From: Micromonospora alfalfae
GTDB lineage: Bacteria > Actinomycetota > Actinomycetes > Mycobacteriales > Micromonosporaceae
NCBI RefSeq assembly: GCF_022230925.1
Contig: NZ_JAKKFH010000011.1
Coordinates: forward strand, 248,001 to 312,000
Direction of reading: 5' to 3'
DNA: 64,000 nucleotides
The notes beneath the pieces are model-generated. The model searched no databases, was not told the DNA's origin, and saw nothing but the letters and a program-made list of their open reading frames with translations. Made by a program: the position numbers and the translations under genes. Below, in pieces: positions 50,700 through 59,939 of this stretch. Position 1 is the stretch's first letter. Each line of letters starts with the position of its first letter.

Positions 50700-52159
50700 G
50701 GCCGGGCCTCCGCTGCGGCCGGACCGGTGGCGCGGCGCGAGCCGAGCAGGAAGTCGGCCACGCTCGGCTCGACCAGCGGGTCGAGCCCGGACAACTCGGC
50801 GAAGGCCTGCGAGTCCCCGGCGCCGAGGGCGCACGGCGCCAACCCCATGGCGGTGGCGACGAGATACATCTGCTGGGTCAGCACACCCGCGTCCTTGAGA
50901 ATCATGGCGTAGCTCATCCCTTCGTACTTCCACATGAGCCGCTGGACCCGGGCGGTGACCACCAGGACCGTCTGCGGCGGCCGAGGCAGAGCGCCGGCCG
51001 CCCGGGCGTACGCCAACAGCCGGTCGGCGGCCGGTCCCCAGCCGGCGACCGGTTCCAGCCGGTGCCCGACGGCGTCGTAGTGGTAGAGCCCGGGGTCGAG
51101 CCCGACGCAGCGCGCGACCAGTGGGTAGATCTCCAGCTCGTAGACGCCGCCGCCGCCCGGGTAGGGCCGGTGACCGATCTCCTGCCCGCCGGCCTCGCCG
51201 ACGGCGCTGGTGTGCTGCGACCGGTGCAGGAACTCCGCCAGCCGCTCCAGCGGCAGCGGCGCGGCGTCGTCGTGTTCGCGCACGCTGCGCCGGTCCGAGA
51301 CGACCTGGCTGAACGCGGGATCCGCCTTGGCGATCATCGCCAGGTCCGGCAGTGGCAGGTCCACCGCCCGGCCCCCGTCGTACGGGCGGCGCAGCGGAAG
51401 CGGTGCGAAGCTCCCCCGCATCCGGTAGGTGCCGCCCACCGGCAGCGCGTGTCGCCCGGCCCGGGATCGATGATGCAGCCGTAGCTCCTCCGGTGACCAG
51501 TAGGCCAGCGGCGCCTCGTCGCACTCCGCCTCGAACTCGGCGTCGGTGACCAGGATCCGGGCGGTGGCCAGCTCGTCGAGCACCCGTCCGGCGACGTCCG
51601 GCGGCACGCCGAGCATGCGGGCCACCGCCTCGGGTCCGACGCCCGGGGCGGCGGCGGCCAGTACCGCGCCGAGGGCGGCGTCGGCGCAGCCGACAACGAG
51701 GGTGCTCAGTGGTGATGCGGCCACCAGCATGCCCCGTTCGTGCTGGAGGGCGGCGAAGCGGGAGAGCCGGTAGCGGACCCCGGGGGTGTGCAGGCGACTC
51801 TCCGGCAGACTGCCTCGCCCCAGGCCGGTGGGCACCAGGTCGAGCAGCGGCCGATCGTCGACCTGGACGCGCCGCTCCAGCCAGGAGTGGGCGAGCAGCC
51901 GGCGCAGCAGCAACTGCGCGGGCAACACCCGGCTCTCCCCCTCCAGGCCGCTGATCAGCCGGCCGACCTCGACGTCGTTGACCCAGTCGGCGGCGAGCCG
52001 CAGCAGCAGCGCCCGCCGGCCCATGCCAGGTTGCTCCAGGATGAGCTGGAAGCGGGTCTGCCGCAGCGTCAGCGAGCCGTCCTCGCCAAGCCGCAGCTCC
52101 GCGTCACGGCGCAGCCGGTACGACTCCTGAATCGGCGGACCGCCGACGGAGCCGCTCAC
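50696..52159 (-). CDS. SagB-type azoline dehydrogenase (nitroreductase-like)
   Basis: A 487-residue protein from the chosen GTG. The N-terminal part (about 1-220) looks like a winged-helix peptide-binding region (RLLAHSWLERRVQV; ARMLGVPPDVAGRVLDELAT). The C-terminal 230 residues are the FMN-binding SagB/ThcOx fold: VVSDRRSVREHDDAAPLPLE, YPGGGGVYELEIYPLVARCV, YHYDAVGHRLEPV, MILKDAGVLTQQMYLVATAM and GLAPCALG. It oxidises thiazolines and oxazolines to azoles, fitting the Cys-rich core. It starts on the stop of a 13-codon mini-ORF (GTGA). Confidence 0.88.
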   Translation of the reverse strand: MSGSVGGPPIQESYRLRRDAELRLGEDGSLTLRQTRFQLILEQPGMGRRALLLRLAADWVNDVEVGRLISGLEGESRVLPAQLLLRRLLAHSWLERRVQVDDRPLLDLVPTGLGRGSLPESRLHTPGVRYRLSRFAALQHERGMLVAASPLSTLVVGCADAALGAVLAAAAPGVGPEAVARMLGVPPDVAGRVLDELATARILVTDAEFEAECDEAPLAYWSPEELRLHHRSRAGRHALPVGGTYRMRGSFAPLPLRRPYDGGRAVDLPLPDLAMIAKADPAFSQVVSDRRSVREHDDAAPLPLERLAEFLHRSQHTSAVGEAGGQEIGHRPYPGGGGVYELEIYPLVARCVGLDPGLYHYDAVGHRLEPVAGWGPAADRLLAYARAAGALPRPPQTVLVVTARVQRLMWKYEGMSYAMILKDAGVLTQQMYLVATAMGLAPCALGAGDSQAFAELSGLDPLVEPSVADFLLGSRRATGPAAAEARP

Positions 52160-52197
52160 GACGACCGCCGACCGACCGGGTCCACCACGGTGGTCAT
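52156..52197 (-). CDS. 13-codon mini-ORF in front of sagB-type gene
   Basis: ATG at 52197, stop TGA at 52158-52156, encoding MTTVVDPVGRRSS. GAAGG lies upstream, and its stop overlaps the GTG of the dehydrogenase. It may only serve as a translational coupler; alternatively the dehydrogenase start is misjudged. Confidence 0.35.
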   Translation of the reverse strand: MTTVVDPVGRRSS

Positions 52198-52239
52198 CCC
52201 CACATCCTTCCCACGGTCCCGGTGCCCCGGGAGCGCCGG

Positions 52240-54516
52240 CTAGAAGAAGACGTTCAGCGGGTTGGCCGACGTCTCGTCGACCGCCAGCGGGTCCCGACCG
52301 AGCCGGGCCGGCACGTCCCACAGTCGGCCGGGACCGAGCCGGCGCCAGAAGTGCCGCAGGCCCGGCACGACGACCTTCACCACCGCCAGATCGACATCCG
52401 GACGGGACTGGTCGACGACGATCACCTCCAGGCCGGCCCGCTCCGCCCGGTGTACGCAACGGCGCACGTCGTCCCCGACGTCGCCGGTGGTCAGTGGCGG
52501 GTGGTCAGTGGCGGTGCGCTGCGGCCGGGTGGGATCCGGGGTCAGCCAGGGCTGGGCGGCCACCCGCACGGTGCCGAACCAGCGCGCCGTGTCCGGATCG
52601 TCGACCCCGTACCGGTTGCCGGCGGAGGTGGGACCGGCGACGGCGGGCAGGAACTGGTTCACCTCGGTGAGCGCCCGGGTCAGCGCGACCCGCGCGTCCA
52701 GGTGCGCGCCGAAACCGACCAGGACGTCCTCCGGCCCCCGGTCGACCCGCCGGGACACCGCGGCGAACGTGGGCACACCCAGGTCGGCGGTCAGGTCGAG
52801 GGCCCACAGTTCACGGCCCAGCGCGGTGGCGTGATGGTCGACGCAGGCGGCCGTCCACGGCTCGCCGAACGAGGCGAGGTCCACCCCGGGCATCCGGGAT
52901 CGGTGGTACCACCACAGGGCCACGCTGTCGCGCTCCACCAGTTCGCAGAAGCCCTGCAGGATCGCCTCGGACAGGTTGCCGCCGGCCGCGCAGCCGTTCG
53001 AGTCGGCCGAACACACCCCCAGCCCGGTCAGCTCCGGATGCCCGTACCAGCAGTGCGCGGCGGGCAGCTCGCGCGATGTCTGCCGGGTCAGCGACCAACC
53101 CGTGGTCCAGTCCAGCTCCACGTCGTCGGGCAGCGGGCGGGGAATGCGGTGCAGGTGGCCCAGGTCGCGGTTGAGCCGGTCCCGGTCGGCGTACTGGCGT
53201 TCCGAGAACAGCAGCAGCTCCCGCAGGTGTACCGCGCGGTCCGGACCGAGCTGCCGGTAGGTCGCCCGGTGGACAGGGCGATCGCCGCGCCACACCCCGC
53301 AGTAGCGTTCCACCGCCTCCCCGACCGCGCTCATCCGGGCCTGCAGGTCGGTGCGGCCCTTGCCGCCGCTCTGCCCGCGCAGATTGCGGCGCAGCGCGGC
53401 GACCTGACGGGGCTGGGCGAAGTTGTGCCCGGCCGAGTACGTGTGGGTGACGCCGTTGTCGGTCGCCTCCAGCGGGGTCAGCCGACTCACCACGCCCAGA
53501 TACCGGCTGACATGGTGAACGAGCGAGGCGTACGCCTCGGCGGGTTCCCGGATGCGGGAGTCCCCGCCACGACTGGGCTGGGTGCCGCTGGGTGGCAGGT
53601 CGATCCGGGGTTCGGCCTTGCGGACGAGGTCCGGGTCACCGCAGGCGGGGCACTGCGGCTGGCGTACCAGTTGGTGGCTCTCCGTGCTCAGGTCCCTGGT
53701 GTCCAGGGCGACCATCCGGCCGGTGAGGCGGGGCGACGCGCCCCGGACGGCGAGCACGGCGAGCTCCGCGGCCAGCAGCCCGGCCGCCATGGTGGCCAGT
53801 CCGGGCAGGACCGCGTGACCGGGCTGCGGCAGCGGACCGGCCAGGTCCTGCCCGTCGAGAAAGGCGTTCACCTGTTCGTTCTCCTGCCAGCGTTGGCGCA
53901 GGCAGACCCAGCAGCCGGTGCGACCCGGCACGAGGTGCGGGCCGAGGAAGACGACGTTGCCGTGCGGCCGGGCCAGCGTCCACGCGCGACCGGCGGCCAG
54001 GTGGCGGTCGTTGAGCAACGCCAGCCGGGGGTCGAGCATCGACGACGGCAGCACCAGCACCTGGGCGGTGCCCGGGCCGGGGTCCGGTGCGTCCGGCCCG
54101 ACCACTGTCGGGGCGAGCCCGAGGGCGCGCAGCGCGTCGGCGGTCTCGGCCACCCGGGGCGCCCCCAGGTCCACGATGGTGACAGTTCCCCCGGCCATCC
54201 ACCGCCGCCCGGCGTCGGGCGGCACACCCCGGGCGTCCCAGCCGGCGGCCTCGGCTGGCGAGGTGTGCGTCGGACCGGACACCAGAAGGCCGTGGTCGCG
54301 CAGCCGGGCGAGGGCTGCGGCGACGGCGGCGACCGGGTGTCGGGTGGCCAGCCGGGCCACCACGTCGGCCAACGGGGCGGCACCGTCGAGCTGGTCGGCC
54401 AGGTCCGCGGCGACCGGGTCGTCGATGAGCAGGCTGCGGGTCTCCCCCAGCACCACGAGCGGACCGTCGGGCAGCCGCACCGGCACGTAGTCCGATCGGA
54501 AGCGCGGACGCCACAT
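52240..54516 (-). CDS. Fused leader-binding (C) and YcaO (D) cyclodehydratase
   Basis: A 758-residue two-domain enzyme. Residues 1-80 form a RiPP recognition element (PqqD-like winged helix: VVLGETRSLLIDDPVAADLA). Residues 80-325 are the E1-like C protein with zinc Cys pairs 202/205 (CWVC) and 289/292 (CPAC). From about 330 to the end is a SagD-type YcaO domain with ATP-binding motifs SAVGEAVERYCG, EAILQGFCELVERDSVALWW and a C-terminal NPLNVFF instead of the common PxPxP tail. It makes azolines from Cys, Ser or Thr and suits precursor 2. GGGAGG precedes the ATG. Confidence 0.9.
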   Translation of the reverse strand: MWRPRFRSDYVPVRLPDGPLVVLGETRSLLIDDPVAADLADQLDGAAPLADVVARLATRHPVAAVAAALARLRDHGLLVSGPTHTSPAEAAGWDARGVPPDAGRRWMAGGTVTIVDLGAPRVAETADALRALGLAPTVVGPDAPDPGPGTAQVLVLPSSMLDPRLALLNDRHLAAGRAWTLARPHGNVVFLGPHLVPGRTGCWVCLRQRWQENEQVNAFLDGQDLAGPLPQPGHAVLPGLATMAAGLLAAELAVLAVRGASPRLTGRMVALDTRDLSTESHQLVRQPQCPACGDPDLVRKAEPRIDLPPSGTQPSRGGDSRIREPAEAYASLVHHVSRYLGVVSRLTPLEATDNGVTHTYSAGHNFAQPRQVAALRRNLRGQSGGKGRTDLQARMSAVGEAVERYCGVWRGDRPVHRATYRQLGPDRAVHLRELLLFSERQYADRDRLNRDLGHLHRIPRPLPDDVELDWTTGWSLTRQTSRELPAAHCWYGHPELTGLGVCSADSNGCAAGGNLSEAILQGFCELVERDSVALWWYHRSRMPGVDLASFGEPWTAACVDHHATALGRELWALDLTADLGVPTFAAVSRRVDRGPEDVLVGFGAHLDARVALTRALTEVNQFLPAVAGPTSAGNRYGVDDPDTARWFGTVRVAAQPWLTPDPTRPQRTATDHPPLTTGDVGDDVRRCVHRAERAGLEVIVVDQSRPDVDLAVVKVVVPGLRHFWRRLGPGRLWDVPARLGRDPLAVDETSANPLNVFF

Positions 54517-54667
54517 GGGTTCCTCCCGAGCTTCGTGGTCGGACCGCGGTACCGCCGGCCCCGCCGGCGATCACGGCTGCTGTCATCGTCGCGGTCCGGT
54601 GGCGTCCGATCCGAGTGATGCCACCGGTTTCTGCCGTCGCCGACGCCGAGGACGCTCAGCGGCAGGG

Positions 54668-55693
54668 TCAGCCGGCGGTGACGGTCAGCGCGGTGTCGTT
54701 GAGCCCCAGCACCGATGTGCCGACGCTCTGTGCCGGCACGAGCAGCACGAAGGTCTCCACCCGGGTGACCCGGATCGACTTTCCGCTGACCGCCTTGAGG
54801 TGACCGGTGGCGATCAGATCCGGGCTCTGCGGCTCCAACCGGACGGTGGCCGGGCCGCCGGGCGCCGGGCGCAGCGTGTCGGTGGCGTGGATCGTCAGAA
54901 AGGTGAGCGTGCCGGTCGGCACCGCGACCGCGCAGTCGGACCATTCCGCCCGGTCCATCGTCCGCTGCACCGCCCCGCCGACGCCGGCGAGCTGCTGCCC
55001 GTAGACCTCCCAACCGCCGGCGAACTGGCCGTCGAGCAGCGGGCTCGACACGACGAGGGACCGGTTGCCCGTCGTGGACCCGATGCTGCGGGAGAACACC
55101 TCGGCGGCGAGGGCCCGACGGCTGGTCTCGTCCAGGGCGGCGCCGCCCGCGGTTGCCGGCCGGCCGTCGATGCTCCGGGCGACCACCAGCGACGGTTGGG
55201 TGACCTGAACGTTGTGGCTGAGCTTCCACTGGCCGTCGGCACCCAGCACGAACTGGCTGACGTCGGTGGGCGCCAGCTCCGAGCCGGTCAACCGGAGAGT
55301 CGCCGTGGCGAGGAAACAGGACGGTTCCCCGGGCGGCACCGCGAAGACCGGGTTGATGTGCTGGAAGGACGGTTGCGGACGCTGGTTGTACGCGGCCCGA
55401 CGCACTGCGGCGATGCTGAGGTCCAGCGAGGGCGACACCTCCTGCGCCCGCAGCGCCTCCACGTCGCCGGCCACCGAGGCGGCCGAGTCGGCCTGGTCGA
55501 AGGCGGTGAGCACGAGCGCCGCCCGGTCCCGACCGAAAGTGGCCGAACCGTGCGGCGCCGGGGTGGCAGCGTCCACCGGCTCACCACCACAGCCGGTCAG
55601 CATGAGCAGCGCCACCGTGGCGGCGGCGAACGGCATGGCCGGCACCGGCGCGGCGAGGGTACGCGGGCTCCTGACGGATCTTCTGCCCAGCAT
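54668..55693 (-). CDS. Secreted lipoprotein of unknown function, RiPP export operon
   Basis: A 341-residue exported protein. The signal peptide ends in a lipobox (ALLMLTGC), so it is probably lipid-anchored. The mature part is beta-rich with no family I recognise; features are FGRDRAALVLTAFDQADSAA, NPVFAVPPGEPSCFLATATL and a conserved-looking WEVYGQQLAGVGG. It could be an immunity or substrate-holding protein of the exporter, but that is a guess. ATG at 55693 chosen because GGAGG lies five bases upstream; an earlier in-frame ATG lies at 55705. Confidence 0.65.
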   Translation of the reverse strand: MLGRRSVRSPRTLAAPVPAMPFAAATVALLMLTGCGGEPVDAATPAPHGSATFGRDRAALVLTAFDQADSAASVAGDVEALRAQEVSPSLDLSIAAVRRAAYNQRPQPSFQHINPVFAVPPGEPSCFLATATLRLTGSELAPTDVSQFVLGADGQWKLSHNVQVTQPSLVVARSIDGRPATAGGAALDETSRRALAAEVFSRSIGSTTGNRSLVVSSPLLDGQFAGGWEVYGQQLAGVGGAVQRTMDRAEWSDCAVAVPTGTLTFLTIHATDTLRPAPGGPATVRLEPQSPDLIATGHLKAVSGKSIRVTRVETFVLLVPAQSVGTSVLGLNDTALTVTAG

Positions 55694-55844
55694 CTCGTCC
55701 TCCATCCACCACCGGTGCACGGGAATCGCGCCCGACGCAGTCGAGTATGTGAGCGGCTGTCGGGCTACGACGGTGGCGGCGCGGCCTCGTGCTGCCCGGC
55801 CTGTCGACCTTGCACCGAACGACGTCATCCGGCCTGGAACGCAG

Positions 55845-58724
55845 TCATCGATCGGTGTCATCGAGCCGAGCCACCCAGGCGACCAGGCCCGACCGGGAAG
55901 CGACGCCCGTCTTGCGGTAGAGGCGGGTCAGGTGCGCCTCCACAGTCCGGGGGCTGATGTTCAGCTGCCGCCCGATCAGTCGGCTGGTGGCCCCGGTCGC
56001 CGCCAACCGCGCGATGTGCCACTCCCGGTCGGTCAGGGCGGCGACCCCGATCGGGCCGACCGGACGGGCCAGTCGCAGGCCGACCCGCTCCGTTCCGCAC
56101 CACCCGGCCAGTTCCAGCGCCCGACGGCGGGCCCGTGCCGCCAGGCCAGCCTGGTCGGCGGCTTCGGCCGCCCGGGCCAGGGAGGCCAGGACAAGACTGC
56201 GCCGTAGCACCATCCCGCCGGCGCGGAACAGGTCGGCCGCGGTCTCCAGGTGCGGCAGCGCCGCCCGGACCTCGCCGCGGGCGAGCAGCACCTCGCCGTA
56301 CGCCGACTCGGCGAACCCCCGCTGCCCGGGCAGCCCGACCTGATCCGCCTCGGCCAGTGCCAGTCGCGCCTGCCGCTCGGCGTCGGCCACGTCGCCCGCG
56401 ACGAGCGCGGCGGCGCAGAGCAGCTCGTACCACCTGGGTCGGAGGGACGCCTGAAGACGGCTCAGCCGGCTGTCACCGCCAGCCGAGCGCACCAGGTCGG
56501 CGCAGGTCGCCGGATCACCCGACAGCAGCGCCGCGGTCGCCAGCGCCGTCGCGGCGGTACGACCGCACCAGGTGGCGAGGTCGGTGGCGATTCCGGCGGC
56601 GCTGCGGGCCAGCGCCACCGCCCGTTCGTCGTCGCGGAGGCCACCACGCCACGCCGTCGCCTCCGCCTCGAACGCCAGGGCGAAGCTCAGCAGGTGGTGA
56701 CTGCCGATGCGCCGGGCGACGATGCCCGCCTCGGTGGCCAACCCGATGGCGGTGTTCAGCTGCCCGCCGTGGTAGGCCACCTGACTGCGACCGAGCAGCA
56801 GTTGGCACAGTCCGTCGTCGCGGTGTGCGGCACGGCCGAGCGTCAGCCCTCGGTCGAGGTGCCGCACCGCGTCGGCCTGCCGTTCGAGGTACAACTCGCT
56901 CAGGCCGAGTGCGGTGAAGCAGTCGGGATGGTCCCGCAGGTCCCGGTCCGGCAGCGAGTCGACGATCCGCGCGCCGGCATCGAGCAAGCCCCGGGCGTCG
57001 TCTAGTGCGCCGTCGAGTGCGGCGGCCAAACTACGCACCGCCAGCAGGCTGGCCCGGTCCGCGCCGGAGCCGCCGAGATCTCCGCTGAGCACGTCGGGCA
57101 GCCCGGTCACGGGGCGGCCGGCCAGGATGCCGGCGACGCCGATCTCGGTGGCGAGGCGGTAGCCGTCGCTGGGTCCGGCATCGGGTGGCAGGACGGACAA
57201 CTCCCGCCGGCTGATGGCCGCCGCCTCCGCGTAGTTGCCGAGCAGACGTTCCACGCGCGCCCACAGAGCTACTGCCTGCGCCCGCCGTCCCTCCGGGTCG
57301 GCGGGGAAGAGCGGCACGATCTCCTGGAGCAGGGCCCTGCTCTCGGCCAGATCCCCCGCCTCCCCGGTGATCTCGGCCAACGCGAGCGACACGTCCTGGC
57401 GACGTTGCGTCAGACCGGCCGTCGGCCGCAGCGCACGCAACGCCAGCCGCAGCCAGCGGATGGCCAGGTCCGGCGTCTCGCGTCGGACCTCCTGCGCCGC
57501 CCGGCAGAGCACATTGACGCAGCGGTCGACCCAGCCGCCGTTGGGCAGGGCGAGCAGGCGCTCCGCGTAGCGGGCCCGATCCGCTGGTGGCGCGCCCAGA
57601 TCGACCAGCGCCGTGAGCGCCCGCGCGCACGCCTCCACCTGCCACTGCGTGTCGGTGTCCTGAGCGACCGCCATCCGCAGCACCGGGTGCCGGAAGGCGA
57701 AACGTCCAGTGCCGGGGACGCGGCGGATCAGGTCGAGTCGGGCCAGCCGCCAGCAGGCCTCGACCGCCGGTGACGTCGGGACCTGCGCAACCTCGGCGAG
57801 CAGGTCCGCGGTGAAGGGCGCATCGACGATCGCCCCGGCCCGCAGACAGGCCAGCTCGACCGGCGGTAGGTCCGTCCACTCGCGGCGAAGCACGGCCACC
57901 GCCGCGTCGGACAGCCGGCCACCAGGTGCCTCACGGATCGGGTCTGCGCTGTTCGAGGTGCTGTCGCTCGGCAGCACCGCCAGATAACCGGGGTTGCCGC
58001 CGGTCAGGTCGTACCGGGCGCGCAGCTCCACCTGGTCGGTGTCGGGGTGCAGGAGCGCGACCTCGGCAAGGCTGAGAGGGCCGAGTTCGATCCGGTCGTG
58101 TGACGTCGGCTCCGCATCGGCGTGCTTGTCGGGATCTGGTAGCCCGAACGGCATCGGGGTCGCCATCTGCCGCGGACGGTAGACGAGCACGAGCAGCAGC
58201 GGGGCGGGCACCGGATACCGCAGTAGGTGGGCGATCAGACCGGTGGAGGAGGCATCCGCCCAGTGCAGGTCGTCGAGAACCAGCACCAGACCGTCCCGGG
58301 CCGCCAGGGCGATCAGCCGGCGAGCCAGCTGGTAGGTCCGGAACCGCCGGGCGTCCGACGCCCGCGCCGGCTCCGCTGGCACCGCCGCGACGGACTCCGC
58401 CCAGCTCTCCGCGATGGGCCGCCCGGCGCGCACCCCGCGTCGGAGTGACTGCCCCTTCGTGAAGGCGTGTCGAAACACATGGAAGGGGACTCCTCGCTCA
58501 TCCGGCGAGCAGGTCCCGACGGCCCAGGGGACTGTGGAGTCGCACCGCGCCAGGGCCTCGCGGACGAACCGGGTCTTGCCGATGCCCGGCTCTCCGACGA
58601 CCTCGCAAACCATTTGCCAGCCACGGCTCAGCACGGTGGCCTGGGCAGTCCCGATACGTGCCAACTGTGGTCGTCGCCCAACGAAGCGCAAGCTCGATGA
58701 TGCGCTTTCCAGCCCAGGTGTCAT
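55845..58724 (-). CDS. Large LuxR-type (LAL) ATPase regulator
   Basis: A 959-residue cytosolic regulator. The N-terminal ATPase has Walker A VVGEPGIGKTRFVREALA and Walker B LVLVLDDLHWADASS. A long repeat-helical middle part (roughly residues 400-850, TPR-like) follows. The C-terminal LuxR helix-turn-helix is LTDREWHIARLAATGATSRL then NISPRTVEAHLTRLYRKTG. LAL proteins often activate biosynthetic clusters. Start: ATG 58724 is next to GTG 58727; neither has a good ribosome binding site. It is on the same strand as, and 151 bases upstream of, the lipoprotein gene, so it is probably the cluster's activator or first gene. Confidence 0.88.
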   Translation of the reverse strand: MTPGLESASSSLRFVGRRPQLARIGTAQATVLSRGWQMVCEVVGEPGIGKTRFVREALARCDSTVPWAVGTCSPDERGVPFHVFRHAFTKGQSLRRGVRAGRPIAESWAESVAAVPAEPARASDARRFRTYQLARRLIALAARDGLVLVLDDLHWADASSTGLIAHLLRYPVPAPLLLVLVYRPRQMATPMPFGLPDPDKHADAEPTSHDRIELGPLSLAEVALLHPDTDQVELRARYDLTGGNPGYLAVLPSDSTSNSADPIREAPGGRLSDAAVAVLRREWTDLPPVELACLRAGAIVDAPFTADLLAEVAQVPTSPAVEACWRLARLDLIRRVPGTGRFAFRHPVLRMAVAQDTDTQWQVEACARALTALVDLGAPPADRARYAERLLALPNGGWVDRCVNVLCRAAQEVRRETPDLAIRWLRLALRALRPTAGLTQRRQDVSLALAEITGEAGDLAESRALLQEIVPLFPADPEGRRAQAVALWARVERLLGNYAEAAAISRRELSVLPPDAGPSDGYRLATEIGVAGILAGRPVTGLPDVLSGDLGGSGADRASLLAVRSLAAALDGALDDARGLLDAGARIVDSLPDRDLRDHPDCFTALGLSELYLERQADAVRHLDRGLTLGRAAHRDDGLCQLLLGRSQVAYHGGQLNTAIGLATEAGIVARRIGSHHLLSFALAFEAEATAWRGGLRDDERAVALARSAAGIATDLATWCGRTAATALATAALLSGDPATCADLVRSAGGDSRLSRLQASLRPRWYELLCAAALVAGDVADAERQARLALAEADQVGLPGQRGFAESAYGEVLLARGEVRAALPHLETAADLFRAGGMVLRRSLVLASLARAAEAADQAGLAARARRRALELAGWCGTERVGLRLARPVGPIGVAALTDREWHIARLAATGATSRLIGRQLNISPRTVEAHLTRLYRKTGVASRSGLVAWVARLDDTDR

Positions 58725-59387
58725 CACGCAGACCAGACGCCTTCCGGCACAGTCAATGGAATTGGTCGCACTCTACCGGAGCACTGCCGAGTGTCGAAAC
58801 ATACCCGCGCGGCCAACCCATATTTGACAGGTGGCGTCGAGATGCAGTTCTTTCCGACATCGCACCACAACCCGCAGAAAAAGACCGGTAGCCAGAAGTG
58901 CGGAATGATGTCCCGGAAGCCCAATAAATCACCCGGCACGTGCCGGACCCTGCTATCGCCAACGATCCCCAGGCCACTGCCGGGCTACGAGGGCGTACGG
59001 CCGGCCCATCCGGACAATCATCGGAGGACCGCACCTAATTCAATACCGTCACGATCATGGCCGTCTATAGTGAATCGCCCGAAGCGGTCATATTCCTACC
59101 GCGACCCTTCAGCCGCGACGTTCATCCCACCTGATGAGCCGACGGCACGGGATTCCCACGGCAAAAATGGCTGGAATCCCACCGCCAGCGCCTGTCGCCT
59201 GTCACCTGTCGCCTGTCGCCTGTCGCCAATATTCAACATGCGAACAGCAACATGCAGACGTAACAAGCACATTAGAGACGCGCGCAGAAAAGCCGCAGGC
59301 ATCCGGCCGACGGAAACGGGCCGAGCGCCCGCCCCTGCGCTACCCGGCGCAAGGTCCCGGCGAAGAACCAGACGTTGAACCGACCGG
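58725..59387. other. Less GC-rich intergenic region at the right border of the RiPP cluster
   Basis: 663 bases with no supported gene; the longest forward frame (58791-59378) is low-complexity and lacks a ribosome binding site. It has several A-rich stretches, visibly different from the genes around it, and a short tandem repeat. Confidence 0.5.
59191..59227. repeat. Tandem 7-bp repeat
   Basis: Five consecutive copies of CCTGTCG (the second has A in the last position), followed by a partial CC. Non-coding, and too short-spaced for a CRISPR array. Confidence 0.85.
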
Positions 59388-59927
59388 CTACAGCGTCCAG
59401 TCTCGCCGGAGCAGACCGTAGCTCACCATGTCCACGAAGCCGTCGCCGTCGTACTCGCGCTCCCGCTGGGTGCCTTCGTGCGTGAAGCCGCACGTCTCCG
59501 CGGTCCGCCGCATGGCCGTGTTGCTGGCCAGCGTCTCCAATTCCAGGCGGCGTAGGTTGCGGTTGCGGAAGCCGTACCGGCAGAGCAGCCGGATCACCTC
59601 GGCCCCATACCCCTGGCCGCGCGCCTCAGGTAGCAGGGCGACGCCGAGGTGGGCGTACTGATTGAACGCGTTGATCCCCCACAACGTGCTGCCACCGAGG
59701 AAAGCGCCGTCGGCCACGGTTTCGGCCAGCAGCGACACCATCGCCTGAGTGTCGGGCGGCTCGGTGACCTGCTTCTCCAGCCGGGCCCGGACTTGGCCGA
59801 CGTGACGCGGCAGGAATGGCTCGCCGTCTGTGATCAGGTGCAGCTCGGGGTCACCGAGCAGAAGGAACATGTTCGGCGCGTCGTCGGGCGTGGGCGGGCG
59901 CAGTCGAACCCGGTCGGTGGCAAACAT
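59388..59927 (-). CDS. GNAT acetyltransferase, RimJ/RimL type
   Basis: A 179-residue protein. The start FATDRVRLRPPTPDDAPNMF and the acetyl-CoA loop LLPEARGQGYGAEVIRLLC, then NLRRLELETLASNTAMRRTAE and a GFTHEGTQRER end, match ribosomal-protein/antibiotic N-acetyltransferases of the RimJ type. The substrate is not known. No Shine-Dalgarno is seen; TAGCGT lies 6 bases before the ATG, so the message is probably leaderless. Confidence 0.87.
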   Translation of the reverse strand: MFATDRVRLRPPTPDDAPNMFLLLGDPELHLITDGEPFLPRHVGQVRARLEKQVTEPPDTQAMVSLLAETVADGAFLGGSTLWGINAFNQYAHLGVALLPEARGQGYGAEVIRLLCRYGFRNRNLRRLELETLASNTAMRRTAETCGFTHEGTQREREYDGDGFVDMVSYGLLRRDWTL

Positions 59928-59933
59928 TCCACG

Positions 59934-59939
59934 ACGCTA
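59934..59939 (-). promoter_or_regulatory. -10 box of a leaderless GNAT transcript
   Basis: TAGCGT on the reverse strand, six bases before the ATG at 59927. Confidence 0.5.

Noticed and set aside
52222..54618. Forward frame of about 800 codons
   Set aside because: Antisense shadow of the fused cyclodehydratase gene; no ribosome binding site or family motif.
59191..59227. Possible CRISPR array
   Set aside because: Seven-base units with no spacers cannot be a CRISPR array.
58791..59378. 195-codon forward frame in the border region
   Set aside because: Composition is random-like, it reads through the tandem repeat, and no start signal is present.
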